Assembly (NCBI GenBank): GCA_963971305.1
Contig: OZ020309.1
Coordinates: 7,929,001 to 7,993,000 of the forward strand
Length of the DNA stretch: 64,000 bases
Reading direction: 5' to 3'
DNA from: Arcuatula senhousia
Taxonomy: Eukaryota > Mollusca > Bivalvia > Mytilida > Mytilidae
Under the pieces are notes generated by a model. The model saw only the letters and a program-made list of their open reading frames with translations. It was not told where the DNA came from and made no database searches. The translations under genes were made by a program, and so were the position numbers. Below are positions 35,280-48,500 of the stretch, piece after piece. Position 1 is the first letter of the stretch. Each line of letters starts with the position of its first letter.

Positions 35280-35770
35280 GAACTTTACCCTATATTAGGG
35301 GTCTTCTGACACGATCGAACCAATGCGGAGCTCAGTGAGCTGAAGATTGAAGCAAGCGACATCTTTTCTCTATCTGCAATATATTTTATTCTGTAGGGCA
35401 AAAATGTGAAAATCCGCTATTCTTTTCCTTTAAAAGACCATAACCTTTATAAGAAGTCATTTGGCATCTTCGACCAAAGAGAGACTTTTGTAGATCTGAT
35501 GAGACTGAAGAAGGTAGGTTGCATCAGAATATTTCTATATCTTATACTTTTTTTTATTTACAAGCCAAAACAGTAGCTTGACTCTCCGAGTCTATTTTTA
35601 GCAACGGCGGCCATGTGTTTTCGATGGATCAAAAATCAGACCTCAAATTTTGTGCAGCAGGACACCCAAAGAACTAATCATACCAAGTTTCATTTAATTT
35701 GTTCAGAAGTTTCATATTTTTTAAAATGTTAACTGACGACGACCGACGCCGACCAATTGATGGTGAAAGG
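35280..35770. repeat. Inverted, degenerate relative of the (GTC)n-hairpin repeat
   Basis: Reverse complement of the family at 13606-14790: CTATCTGCAATA, AGACTTTTGTAGA, AACGGCGGCCATGTTT-like sequence, and GACGACGACCGACGCC at the right side. Only about one tandem unit remains. Confidence 0.65.
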
Positions 35771-36679
35771 TCGCAAGGGGGTCTACATATGACGATTTCA
35801 GTACTGGATTTGAATTATATATGCATTCTATTTAGACCATGGTCCAATTGCAGAACAGCAAACAGCGCCTATTGGCCTCGTTGAAGGCGGCTGCCGGTTG
35901 TCAATTGTGTTTTTTGTTCTAAATTGCCGCTTGTTATGTGAGCAAAGTCACGTACACTTATTCCACATCTCATTTTTTTTCTATCTTGTGGTTCCAGGTG
36001 ACATAGAATAGGTGTTCCTTCATTTCTGTCTCAAAACTCAACACTTACGAACGACATCAAATGAATTAATTTATAATTATTTGATTTTAATAAGATTTAA
36101 ACATCTTCGACACAAAGACACTACTCATCAAACATCATAAGTCTTTTTGACGGTAGAATTTTTATTTCATCTTTACTATGGCTTTGTCGAACTGGTAATC
36201 CAACTGGAAGGTCCAATCGGCATAGATATACATGTACTTCCAAATTTAATATTCCTCAACTTCACAGCTTTAATCTACTGAATCAAACGAATTATTTCTG
36301 AAAATATAAAAAACCTTTACCATTATACTTAAGTCTTGGAAAAAAACCATAATGATTTCATATGCTCAAATAAGTTGATAATACAGGTTGTAATATTTTT
36401 CAACGTACTTATCCGTTTATCTTGGGATCAGGATCAATGAGGGCGTTATATATGCATGAACGAGTAGGTGATGGAAGTTTGAGCAAGGGTTAGGAAGTGG
36501 TGGGAGTCTGATATTAGACCTAAATGTGTGCCGTTAACGTTGATAATGTAGGTTCTATAATATCAACACGTACAATAAAATATAACATAATCCTATGAGG
36601 CATTTTTTTTTCAAGATTTTGCACCGTTTGTTTTTATAAATCTTAATTGAAAGCAAAAATAGTGCAACTCTGTTCTATG
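35771..36679. other. Intergenic, no gene
   Basis: Contains the second arm (about 36420-36515) of the inverted pair with 32325-32415. Otherwise AT-rich and uninformative. Confidence 0.45.
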
Positions 36680-37148
36680 TTCACAACAATCCAAATCGAC
36701 TCTCCCCTACGTTAAAGACAAATCGAATCGACTCTCCCCTACGGCACTTACGTTGTTGTTGAAAAATAAACGTATAAAATTTTATTATGACTTTGTAAAG
36801 GGAAACGGTGAAGTATCTCTTCTAGATATCAATCTTGTGCATGTACCGAGTGCATGCGATTGTCATATAATGTATGTATTGTGGAGAAAATCAGATTTTA
36901 AGATGCAATGTCACCAAATTTACACTGACCGTCCGGAAAAGTTCGAGGTGTTTGGTATGAAATGAAAAGTTCTGGAAGGCAATTTTAGCGTGTACACATT
37001 CTTACATCATAAGTTCTAATGTTCCGTGCAATATCTATTTGTAACATTTGATCAAAGAAAACAGATGATTTTATCGTTTACATACCTGGTGTGCTCCGAT
37101 CTAGGTCAAATATCGACTCTCCCCTACGTTTTAGCGACTCTCCCGTGG
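36680..37148 (-). mobile_element. Short element with direct GGGGAGAGTCGA repeats, copy B (inverted)
   Basis: Reverse complement of 18490-18968 across its full length, with few substitutions. It keeps the repeats at both ends: TCGACTCTCCCCTACG at 36696-36711 and about 36727-36742, again near 37113-37128, and a diverged unit at 37133-37145. Confidence 0.6.
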
Positions 37149-39470
37149 TAACGCTTATACCCGGTGAGTCAATAGTAAAAATGAGGTCAAAGTCAGATGA
37201 CGTGGTGACGGACGCAATGACCCTTTAATTCATCGATAACCTTAATATCAGTTGCCTTTTAAACGATTATACTTTTCAAAAAATTGCATTTTCCTTGGTG
37301 ACAGTTGCATAGACCATTACCCCAACTGTCTGTATATCCGATATCAGATGCCTAGCTATAATACTTTTCAAGGAATTCCTTATCCACAAAAGTTTAAAAA
37401 AGAAGTTTACGGTAAAAAAAAAAAGACATGGCATGGTGACAGTCGTGTAGGCCATAGCCTCAACTGTCTGTATACTTAATATCAGGTGCCTTTTTTACTT
37501 TTGAAGTAATATATTTTCCACAAAAGGCTTACAAAAAATATTAAACCGTCGCTGGAAAGTAATACCCATGTCTAGCCTTCCCCGACTTTTCATCACAGGC
37601 GAGACAAAAACTGTACAGACAGACACAATGAAAACTTCAGGACTACTGCAAGTTATCACAACAAATCAAGTGTCCACAGACAATGAGGATTGCAGAAATT
37701 TTGTTGCCGTTTCCCAATAAAAATGTTTATAGTCACTCAAATCATAAAGTAAAGGTCAAAGAATGAAGTCAGTTAGGCTGTGCATACCAAGTTTCACAAT
37801 TTGTTCCTGCTATATTATGGTAAAATCATAATACTTTAACAAATGTCACATATAAAGCATAACCTATGCCACTCTACTGAACACAGGTGAGACATAAGTA
37901 TGTATCAAGGTTCTAGCAATTTATGGACAAATATAAATCTGAGTTTTTAAACATACAAAAACAAGTTAATCTGTGAGCTTTGCTCACTATAATACATGTA
38001 TTTTGCTCACTATAATACATGTACTCCTGCTCCCAAAACTATACCTTGCATAAAAATCTAGGCATTCTTAATCAGGAGTCAGTAGATGATCTAGCAGTCT
38101 AAAATCGCTATATAACCATATGGTACAAAAGGATAAAGTAATATACAAAAAATCAGGCCTGAGGACCTCATCATGCTGTTGCTTAAAAATCTGTGGTCAA
38201 AATTACACTATGTGTAAAAACCTAAATATACAGTAAACAGGAAGTAGATGACCTAGGGCCTTAAAATCAGTATACAAAACATGTAAAGGCTATAAAAACA
38301 AGAACAGATTGAAGATCCCCTCCCCATTGAGTGGGAAAAATCTTAGTGGGCTTGTCAAACAGGGAGTAGATCAGTGACACATCTGAAAACGCATCACACC
38401 ATATGGGACCCCTACCTGAAGCTGCATAGCAAATATAAAAAAACTGTTACGAAAAATAGTGTGACAGACAGACCCATGCACGGACGCACACACACAAATT
38501 GGCAGGGACAAAAACATAAGACATTTGGGTCATGTAGTTACTGAGAAACTGTGACAGAAACTTTGCATGTTTGTACACTATGTTTAAAAACTTAGATTAC
38601 AGTAAACAGGAAGTAGATGACCTACAAGCATAAAATCGGTATACACCATATGGTACTATAGGATAAATTTAAGCTTTATGCAAAATATCAGACCTCTGAA
38701 TTTTTTTTAACCAAAATACAAACGGATGGAAAGACCAAGGAAAAAAAGAGGGTAAAACAGTACATTGATTCCCCTCTTCTCGAAGCCTGGGTATATATAA
38801 ATTGGTTTAGAATTATTACTATCATCTAGTATCATCTATCTGACAAAAATTCTGGAATGTCAAATCTTAACTTGTAATTCTGTACGATTTGGGTGTAATT
38901 AGATCAAATAATTAATTCAATATTTTAGTGACCATTTTAGCTCACAAATTAACACCCCTCTGCCCCAAAAAATCAATTATTTGATTTTTTTTTTCAAATA
39001 CACTGTAGGAGGTGCACATCTACATTACATATAACAAAGACTGTGTAAAAGTTTTATTAAAATTCATCAAGGAATTAATAAGGAGTTGTGAATCATTGAG
39101 GTCTAATTATTTTCTCGTGGGTGGTGTTGTGCTACTGAAGACACATCTAGTGCCAAAATACCATTGACCCCTAATAGGTAGCATCCCAGATATGGATCTT
39201 AACCAAAGTGTTACAGATAAGGGACGGACAAGAGTCAAACTATATGTGTTCGACCCACATCAATAGTTGGGGCATAAAAATAAAGAACCAACAAAAATAT
39301 CTTATAATGAGGTATATTTAATGAGGTATTTAAATCTAAAACCTGAAAGATTTGTTTTACAATTAATATGTTTAATAACTGAGGTAGTTCTAACTAAATA
39401 TCAGCTTCACTTCATGATTAAAGTGTCTGAATAATTTTAATAAAACAATTAAGAGTTAACACTAAAGTAT
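37149..39470. other. Dispersed repeats, no gene
   Basis: At 37260-37520 there are two tandem units of the family seen at 15930-16390 (CCCCAACTGTCTGTATA). At about 38020-38250 and 38530-38700 there are units sharing GTAAACAGGAAGTAGATGACC, a motif also present in TRPM2 introns at 58935 and 60960. No coding frame. Confidence 0.5.
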
Positions 39471-39997
39471 GTCTCGCCTGCCAGCACTATCAGAAACAAT
39501 TATTCTCTTTTACTTCCACTATATTTTGAATTTACATGGATTTTCAGTTTCTGAGATTGAAAGATGTTTATAGAACTTAAACATTGCTAATATATGCAAT
39601 AAAAATAATCAAAGTCACTCGACCAGAAAATCAAGGTCAAGGTAAAAAAATGGGGATGAAACTGTGCTAAGCTGTTACTAGGACAAATGCATACCTAGTT
39701 TTATCAACCTAGGACTTAAAGTTCTTAAGATATGGAAGTGTTCGCAAAACTTTTCCGTTGCTACTATATGTATTGAAAATTGTCAAAGTCATTCAACCAG
39801 AAAATCAAGGTCAAGGTCAAAAGATGGGGATGCAACTGTGCTAAGCTACTACTGGGGCATATGCATACCAAGTTTCATCAACCTAGGACCTAAAGTTCTT
39901 GAGATATGGAGGTGCTCATAAAACTTTTCCAAAAAGTTAACGCCACCGTTGCCAGTAAAGTAACACGGTATGTCCCACTCTGCTTCGCAGGCGAGAC
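39471..39997. mobile_element. Candidate TIR element with GTCTCGCCTGC ends and a two-unit tandem core
   Basis: GTCTCGCCTGC at 39471-39481 is mirrored by GCAGGCGAGAC at 39987-39997. Inside are two roughly 180-bp tandem units sharing AACCAGAAAATCAAGGTCAAGG-like sequence and CAACCTAGGAC. The same terminal motif forms the hairpin loop at 17907. No target duplication was identified. Confidence 0.55.
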
Positions 39998-41655
39998 AAA
40001 AATTAATTTTAATAATTTTTTTAATAATTTGTCCATAACTAACAAATAATTCTGTATCTATGACAACTTTCAGAAATTTCTTGAAATATTTGGACTATTT
40101 ATATAAAGCAAAATTTACATCTGAAAAAAACTCCTGGTTATTCTCTTCATATTCCAAAAATAAAAAATAAAAATATATATTCATATAAAATCAGATCATT
40201 ACAATGAATGGGAAAATATTTGCAAAGGCAAAATATTTTTAAAAGCTGTTCCAGAATAAATGATTGTGGAGGTGGAGAAGCACTTGAAGTTTAAAATTGA
40301 TATTTCTATACCACTTCCTTTCTTTTTTTTAATTACTGAAACTCACAACCCATAATTAATAAATAGAAGTGTCTGCCACCCCCTTTATTTAATTCTGGAA
40401 TAGCTCTAAAATATTATAACATTTAGGCTGTCCATGTAGAAATCAGGCAAAAGCCTACAAAATCTGGCACATGAAGAATTTTATCCCAGTAAATTTATTG
40501 TTTTAATTTATTGTTGGAAACAAAAATCACCAGGATTCGTTTGAAAGCAACATGGATGACTTGTGATTCAGCCTTAAAGTTCATGAACATAGCAACCATT
40601 TTTTGCAAATATGCAAGAATTATCTCCATTTTTCTGCATATTTTCAAATAATATCTACGTTATCACTTCAATAAACCAAAAATCTGCATTTGTTTTGGGG
40701 AATGGATGTTAACCTGATGTGAAATCAATGAAAATTTAAAAAAAACAAAATTTGTCATGTGCCAGCTATTGCCTGGGTTTTGCTTGGACAGCCTCTTAAA
40801 TGAAAAATGAAAGTCATAATGACCAAATGATGATGCTACCATATATGGAATGCTGGCAAAGGTTAAAAAGGTCACAAATATGTTTATATAAAAAGTCAAG
40901 GTCATATATACAAAAATACTTTTCAAGGTTATAGGTCATATATACAAAAAATGTTGTTTTTATACTAGAATGGAATATCAATGCCGCCTTTGTCTTAAAA
41001 TATTCATTAAACTGGAAGTAGCTGACTCACTGTTATGGACATAAAATTGCTTCTCTCCATACATTCCTATTGGACAGATATATACCAATTATCAAAAGGG
41101 TACCAGTGTGACATGTAGTGGCTCTAAAAACAGGATGATGCTGCAGGATGCAGGACGCCACAAGAAATATTGACAGGTAGTGCCAAAGTGACCCCTACAT
41201 GTTGCAGGCAGCATATTAAATCATTACAATTCAAATACATGTATTATTATAAAGTTTTACAACAACAAGGGTGTTAAAAATATATATGTTTCACAGTTTC
41301 ACCCATATACAATAATGAATGATGGGAATTTTTTAAAACCTACATGACAATAAAAATATACATGTAAAGAAATATAAAAACTCCATTGAAAGATATTGTT
41401 TATAAAAAATATGTTATTTTTCAATCACTTAGGCGTTGTATTTTCATACTTTTTCTTCTAAAGCAAGGTGACTATTTTGACTTTTTACATTAGAAAAATA
41501 AACTAAAAAATTTTAAAAATAGCAGATAAAAAAGTTCAAAAATTGTATTTAAGAAATGGTTTAATATATTTACAACATCTAACAATCCTGTAATAATTTG
41601 GTTTAGTACATAACTTTCCCCTTGCAGACACATTAAAACCGATGATTCAGGAGAG
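39998..41655. other. Intergenic downstream of the TRPM2-like gene
   Basis: AT-rich. About 40975-41215 is a copy of the dispersed repeat found in TRPM2 introns at 58890-59150 and 60905-61190 (TCTTAAAATATTC, AACTGGAAGTAG, then AAAGTGACCCCTA). No gene. Confidence 0.5.
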
Positions 41656-42208
41656 AGCTCTTCACTGGAGCACTTAATGATTAGCACTTCACTGGAGAAC
41701 TTAATGAGTAGCACTTGGCAGGAGCACTTAATGAGCAGCACAGCGGTTAGCACTTCACTAGGGCACTTAATGAGTAGCACTTCACAAGAGTACTTAATGA
41801 TTAGCACTTCACTGAAGCACTTAATGAGTAGCACTTCACTGTGGCACTTAATGAGTAGCACTTTACAGGAGCACTTAATGATTAGCACAATAGTTAGCAC
41901 TTCATTGGAGCACTAAATGATTAGCGCTTCACAGGAGCACTTAATGATTATCACTTCAATGGAGCACTTAATGATTAGCACTTCACAGGAGCACTTAACG
42001 AGTAGCACTTAAATGAAGCACTTAACGAGTAGCACTTAAATGGAGCACTTTATGAGTAGCACTTCACTGGAGCACTTAATGAGTAGCACTTCACTGGTGC
42101 ACTTAATGAGTAGCACTTAAATGGAGCACTTAATAAGTAGCATTTAAATGGAGCACTTAAATGGAGCACTTAATGAGTAGCACTTCACAGGAGCACTTAA
42201 TGAGAAGC
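41656..42208. repeat. 27-bp minisatellite, about 20 units
   Basis: The consensus unit joins AGCACTTCACTGG to AGCACTTAATGAGT and contains two AGCACTT heptamers. Because 27 is divisible by three, open frames such as minus 41490-41900 run through it, but their composition is purely the repeat. It lies 390 bp past the TRPM2-like stop, beyond the probable poly(A) signals. Confidence 0.9.
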
Positions 42209-42425
42209 CTTTATGAGAATTTGCATCATTTATACAAAAAAAAATCAACGATGGTGTAAACTAAAATGATTTCAACCTATCCAATTGATTTCTTTTGGAA
42301 TAGCACATATTTCTTAAAACTGAAGAATTTGTCCAGAATAGACAGATGTTCATATTAGGTCAATATAAAAAATAAATCAAAATTTTCATGATTTTCATCC
42401 CCTCCAATCACAATTTTTTAGTTGC

Positions 42426-42442
42426 TTTATTAAAATTTTATT
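42426..42442 (-). promoter_or_regulatory. Probable poly(A) signals of the TRPM2-like gene
   Basis: Two minus-strand AATAAA hexamers (42426-42431 and 42437-42442) lie 150-170 bp after the stop codon at 42595, a typical distance for a short 3' UTR. Confidence 0.5.
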
Positions 42443-42594
42443 ATGATTTTATATCCATTGTTAGTCAATTTCCTTCTACTAGACAGAAATTTTTATCAAA
42501 GCAAATAAAAAACATAAAGATAGAAAATTTGTTTATCCATTGCATCAGGGTTTTTGACATGAGCATAATGCAATGGCTATCTTGTCTGTTGATT

Positions 42595-45500
42595 CTAATA
42601 ATAGGCATCCAATATTTTTGCAGCCTCTTTCACAATTACACTTTCATTTCCAAATATCTTCACATTTGATGAAATCTCTTTCCAAATAAGCAAGTTTGGA
42701 TCCTAAAAATAGATAGAAAAAAAATTAAGCAAACTAATTACTACTTATTTAATGAAGCATATAGTAGTAACTGAGGGGCATTCAAACTTGACATCTTTAA
42801 AAGACACACAAAGCTGAAAACACACAACACAGGTGGAAAGAAAATATTCACCATTTTATGACTCAGATTTTTCACTCTGTGAAATGCGGCAAAAAACATT
42901 ACCTACAGTACTACAGATTATTCTTGTATACAAACCTCTGGTAACCTTGCATCAAAAACATCCCCCGAATCATAATGTATACAAACCTCTGGTAACCTTG
43001 CATCAAAGACATCCCCCAAATCATAATGTATACAAACCTCTGGTAACCTTGCATCAAAAACATCCCCCGAATCATAATGGAAATTCCACACCTCGGCTTC
43101 AAGCCATGCGTTGTCCGTGTTCCGATGATCGTCTATATAACCTCTGTATATCTGTGTAGCACTATATCCTGTAGAATCCTGGTCCGTCCTGACGCTGGAC
43201 TTTGACGTGGTGCGTGATTGAATATTATTCTGCAGGGTGATAGATGAAAGTAAGGCAGGGTGTGACATAGATCGGGTGAGTCCTCCCGTTCTGTCTGTAC
43301 ATGTTAGACTTATTACACTGGCTGTTGGCATGGTCTCGGCGTAGCGGGAGAAAAACTGTACAAAATAGAAATAGGCATTAAATTATAAATGTAAATTTTT
43401 AGTGCAGTAAATTAAGCCAATATTTGTGGAACAAAAAATAGGAAATTTGAATTAATACTAAAATTTGAATAATTGAAATTCCTTTGCGATATGATCAATT
43501 ACATATCATGACAAACCATCCTACAAAATTTCATCAATATCTGCACTCACAAAGTGTTCCTAGGATCTATAAAATGAACAAAGTTGATAAAGTCCCATAA
43601 CTCTTATTACATTTGTTGAATCAAAATGGCAATGCGATATGATCAACTACATAATCATGACAAACACTCCTACAAAATTTCATCAAAAGCCAGTCAGGGG
43701 TCTCAGAGAAGTTGCGCTCACAAAGTGTTCCTATGACCTAAAATGAACAAAGTCGATAAAGTCCCTTAACTCCTATAACATTTGTCGAATCAAAATGGCA
43801 GTGTGATATGATCAACTAAATATCATAACAAACACTCCTACAAAATTTCATCAAAAGCCAATCAGGGGTCTAAGAGAATATGTGCTCACAAAGTGTTCCT
43901 ATGACCTAAAATGAACAAAGTCAATAAAGTCCCATAACTCCTATAACATTTGTTGAATCAAAATGACCAAGACCATATAGGTCCCTCCATTGGGTTTGGC
44001 CGGGGACAATTATCTTCAAATGGGGTTCAATTTATCAGTATACCAAGATCTCAAAGTTGGAAAAGAAGTACTAATTAGGCATCCAAATTCTAATAGTAAA
44101 AAAAACAGCCGATGCAAAAAAAAATGAATAAAAAAATAACATAAAATACACAATGCAACTAAACCTGCAATATAAAGTAACGCAAACTCACCCTGAAAAG
44201 AGTGAAAAAGTCAGCGGTCCTGCTTGTTGCAAAACAACCATCTCATGTAGACAATGCTCAACTCAGTGTGTCAAATCCAGTGGAGGAAAGCAAAATAAAT
44301 ATGGTATGACAAACCCATAACATGCTTTTCGTTGGGTCAGTTTTCACGGAAGAGGAAACTGGAGTACCCGGTGATATCCACGACCTTGGGCAGGTAACTG
44401 ACAAACCTAGGAAAGTCCTGTTTTTTTTCAATAACAAGTGGAACCCTAACACCACCTGAGAGTTGATCCGCTAGTGATCAATAGTGGTGTATTTAAGCCA
44501 TTGCCTATGTTGTGTAAAACTCCAAACATGAAGCTTTACATCATAATTGCCTACCTGTACAAGGTCACTCTGATCAAAGTTAGCTTTGGTTTCGTTGTCG
44601 TGAAGATCTAACACTTTCTTTTTAAAGGCATCTACTAAAGCACTGTATCTGGACAGAAAACCATGCAAATATTCCTGAAACATACAAATAGACGATAATG
44701 AGATATTGAATAAGCATAGCCACACAACCAACATAAAGAAACATCAATTTGAAAAATCAACATCATAAAATAATTAAAATACAGAGAAATGAATGAGTTT
44801 GTCAGAAATCCGTATCCATATCCATATAAAAGTCTAACAATGTTATTTAAATATGGGGAAGTGAGCCAACTCTTGCTGTCTTTGGGTTTACCAGAAATCC
44901 AGATGAGGATATGCATGGTTCTCAGTACAAACATTACAAAAAAAGAACAGAACAACAGCTAAAATGTAATGAAATACAACACTCTATTCCTTTCATGACA
45001 ACCTCATGATATTAAGATATTTTCAAAGATATGAAAATTTGTTTTTGTTTACATATAATTTTGGGCTAAAATGATTTCTAACAGTATTTAACTATGACTT
45101 GTCAACATTTAATTTTGATAAAAAATTATAAGATCATAGATCAAAGTTCCATCTGACCTTGACATTTAACCTTTTGACCCCAAACCCAATAGCTTTCCCA
45201 CTTACCTAAATCTTAATTTGTGCAGGTTTCATAAAATTATTTCAAAATTATGTAAGAAAAGCAATTTCAAAGTGAATGATCTCCCCATTTCCAAAAAGGT
45301 AGGGAACAAGACTATATACATCTGGCAATATCTGGGAGAATTCTAATATCATTTGACCCTATCAAACACCCTAAAACAATGTGAAAGATAATACACTTAC
45401 TCCTGGTAATCCAAAGGATCCTTCATCCAATCCATCACTCTTCCGCACAGCGATGAATTCTAAAACTTTCTTTCCCTCCACAAACATGTAACCCCCTGAT

Positions 45501-48500
45501 GGTTGACCATCCACACTGGGAGCCCTTCTCCATCTTGTTATCACGGCCATTATCTCATGATTAGGCCCCCATCTCCAGAACTCACCCCGCCCTTTGAGAC
45601 CAGTTCTTCCCATGGGGTTTCTGCAATTAATAAGTTATAACTACAACAAATTCATTAAAAAACATATTATTGTCATAAGCTGTAAACAAAGATTCCAAGT
45701 TTCCATAAGTTAAATTTCTAATATTTTCATTCAAAATATGGCATGGCAGTAAAAAAAAAACTTCAATTATGCTTGTTTTGTCTATAAAATTTCAGTGTTC
45801 AGACTAATATAAAAGTAATCTTAATTCTCATCCCCTCGCGCCCAAAAATTTTCAGCTGCCTGAGAAAATTTATGTGATTTTTTGGTAAATTATGTTTATG
45901 GTAAATTTTTCCTAAAAATGACAGAACATTTCATTAAAAATGCATAAAAATGAAAAATAAAATTTGATCATCTGCCAACCCGTATTATCAAGACAAGAAA
46001 TTTGGATAAGAATCTAGCAATTGTTTTATTATGGCCTAACTTCAATCATAGAAAAATGTTATGCTACTGACATTTACCTTAGCATTTTAACTTGCAGTGA
46101 AATCATATTATATGCTTAAATGTGACTTTTTGATGGGTAATGGTAGGAACAAGGAATACTATGCAAGCTCACAAAACACGCCTGGGAAACTCAAAAGTTG
46201 CAACCAAATATTGTTACCCAGAAGTTAATTGATACTGAGTGAAAGAATACTTTTTGCAAGAATCAGAGAATGTCACTCCATGTGAAATTTGTCACAGATC
46301 TTTATTATACCAAAAATAATAGTTTAAAGCCTGTATTTTAAGCCAGAAATAATTTTTAAACTGTCAAGGCGATTCTATTAACCAGGACAAGTCCGGATTT
46401 AAGGAAAATGTAACTTAAAATGTTATTAATTGAACAAAATAAATTGTTTTTGCATTATTTACAATCATTCAACAAATATACATGGAATGACCTTTGTTGA
46501 TTTTTCAAATTTATTACATTAAATGTAAATAACAAAATTTTGGTTGCGACTTTCAAGTTTCCCAGGCGTGCAAAAGGATACACCCTGCTTGACTATGATT
46601 TCTATATTGCAAAAAAAAATAGTCTAACTTAATACTGAAGAAGACAGGAAAGGCCTTATTGGCTAAAAACTAAGTTTTTCCAAAATTAATCACAGATTTT
46701 CATGAAACTTTACTTTTTGATTCCTTAAATAGTACTCAATAACTGTGTAAAATGTCAAATCTGTATTCCTTATAGTTTTGACAGACAGACAAACAGACAG
46801 ACAAGGTCATTCCTATGTACCCCAATAATTTTGGTTGCCAGGGGTAGAAATACTGATTTTTTCATGGGTTTTAATTTAGAACAGTTGAAATATCATTGTT
46901 TTTCAAGAGCCAATTTTGAGGTTTTCAGAAATAGTATAAAATCTAACTGATAGGTTTTCCCAACCACCCACACAAATACTAAAATTAGTAACCAACAAAA
47001 ATCAATATTTTCACAGTAATCCAAACTTACATAGGTATACCAATAGGATCCATGTTATATCTAACCATCTCATTGTCTATCGTAATCCACGACCTTCGAT
47101 CAAAGAGTTGCTTCCCTTTGCCTTTCTTCTTCGTAACTAGCTTATTCCACATGTAATTGACAATGGGAAGGGGAGGTAACTCTGCTCGTTCTTCATCTGT
47201 CATGCCTTCTCTTTCTATCATCTTTAATTTGAGGCTGAAAGATAAAAACATGAATCAATAATCAATTTTTTGACATACCTAATGGTTAAACAAAGTTTTA
47301 AAGCATCCAATATTTAATATTTCATTTTTAAGACATGGGCCTCAAAGCAGGAACATAACATTTTTGTATTTGGATTTATTTATTGTCAATAGGTGATTGG
47401 TTTAAAACAGAAATTATTTGAACCAATCATACTTTAAAATTATTCAGTTAAAGTTTACTCTTTCATCACCCCTAGGTCATTACACATGAAATGCTTCTTT
47501 TTTATTAGTTTTGTATCTAGATTTTTCTATTGAGATGAAACATTTTTTATATTTAAATCTAATGAAGTTTAAGATCAGATCAAGAACATGCAAATGAACA
47601 AAACCATACAAATTGATCCATGTGATGAACGAGCAAGCAAGAGAGGATTTTTTTTTTTAGGTTTCCATAATAGAGAGATTTCACAGAATCAATGTAATCC
47701 AGCTGTAGCCATTACTGTGACTTACTCCATTAGATCTTCATCAACCAGACTTATTTCCTCAGGGGGATATTGGTCCTTAGGCTTGGTATAACCTTGAGGA
47801 TCATAGATATCAAAAGATTTCTGAAAACATACAAAAAACAAGTTTATTATGTAAACTAATGATAAGTTGGTATTAAATAAAATACATAATATCAACACCT
47901 AGCATCATGTTCAAGAATTATTGGATTATGAAATTGATATTAATTCATAGTGATTTTTGTATTAATAGCCAAAGTTATATGAGTTTCTAAGTGTATAAAC
48001 ATAATTCCTTCATAGAAAGTAACTTTAAAACTGAAAGTAGGCCAGAGTTCAGACAGACAGATAGACCAAGGAAGGGACACAAACACTAATGTCACTTTAC
48101 TTTTGTAAGTGGGGCATAAAATGTCTAACTGTTGAATAAATATAAAACAAACTTATATGTAGATTATAATTGAAAAGTGATTTTCCTGCCTTAAAAATGT
48201 TACACTATAACTTATATTGAAATACAAATGCCTTATACATGTTATAACTGTTTATATAATTAGTCAGTGTTAAGATATGCCCTTTTTGACGTACATGTGC
48301 CATACTTGGTGGTCTGCTTTAATGGTGAAGAAAACCTTATAACATAAAGGCATCTAAGCCCACACACACTTCAAAAGAGGACATTAAACCTTAACAATGA
48401 CTCACTTCCTGAATCATAATTGGAAATAATATTCATTTTACTACATTAGCAACTTCTTTACATTTAAAAACCTCAGATTTATTGGGGTTATCTTATCTAA

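Noticed and set aside
41490..42208. Open frames of 79-136 codons across the minisatellite
   Set aside because: The translation only mirrors the 27-bp repeat (for example EVLLIKCSS), with no start context or homology.
41656..43088. CRISPR-like arrays
   Set aside because: The repeats are direct tandem units without unique spacers, in a eukaryotic gene-rich context.
44190..44232. Possible 28-bp exon between TRPM2-like exons 21 and 22
   Set aside because: It has AG and GT borders, but including it would break the frame; exons 21 and 22 join directly in phase 0 (DLVQ-FFSRYAE).
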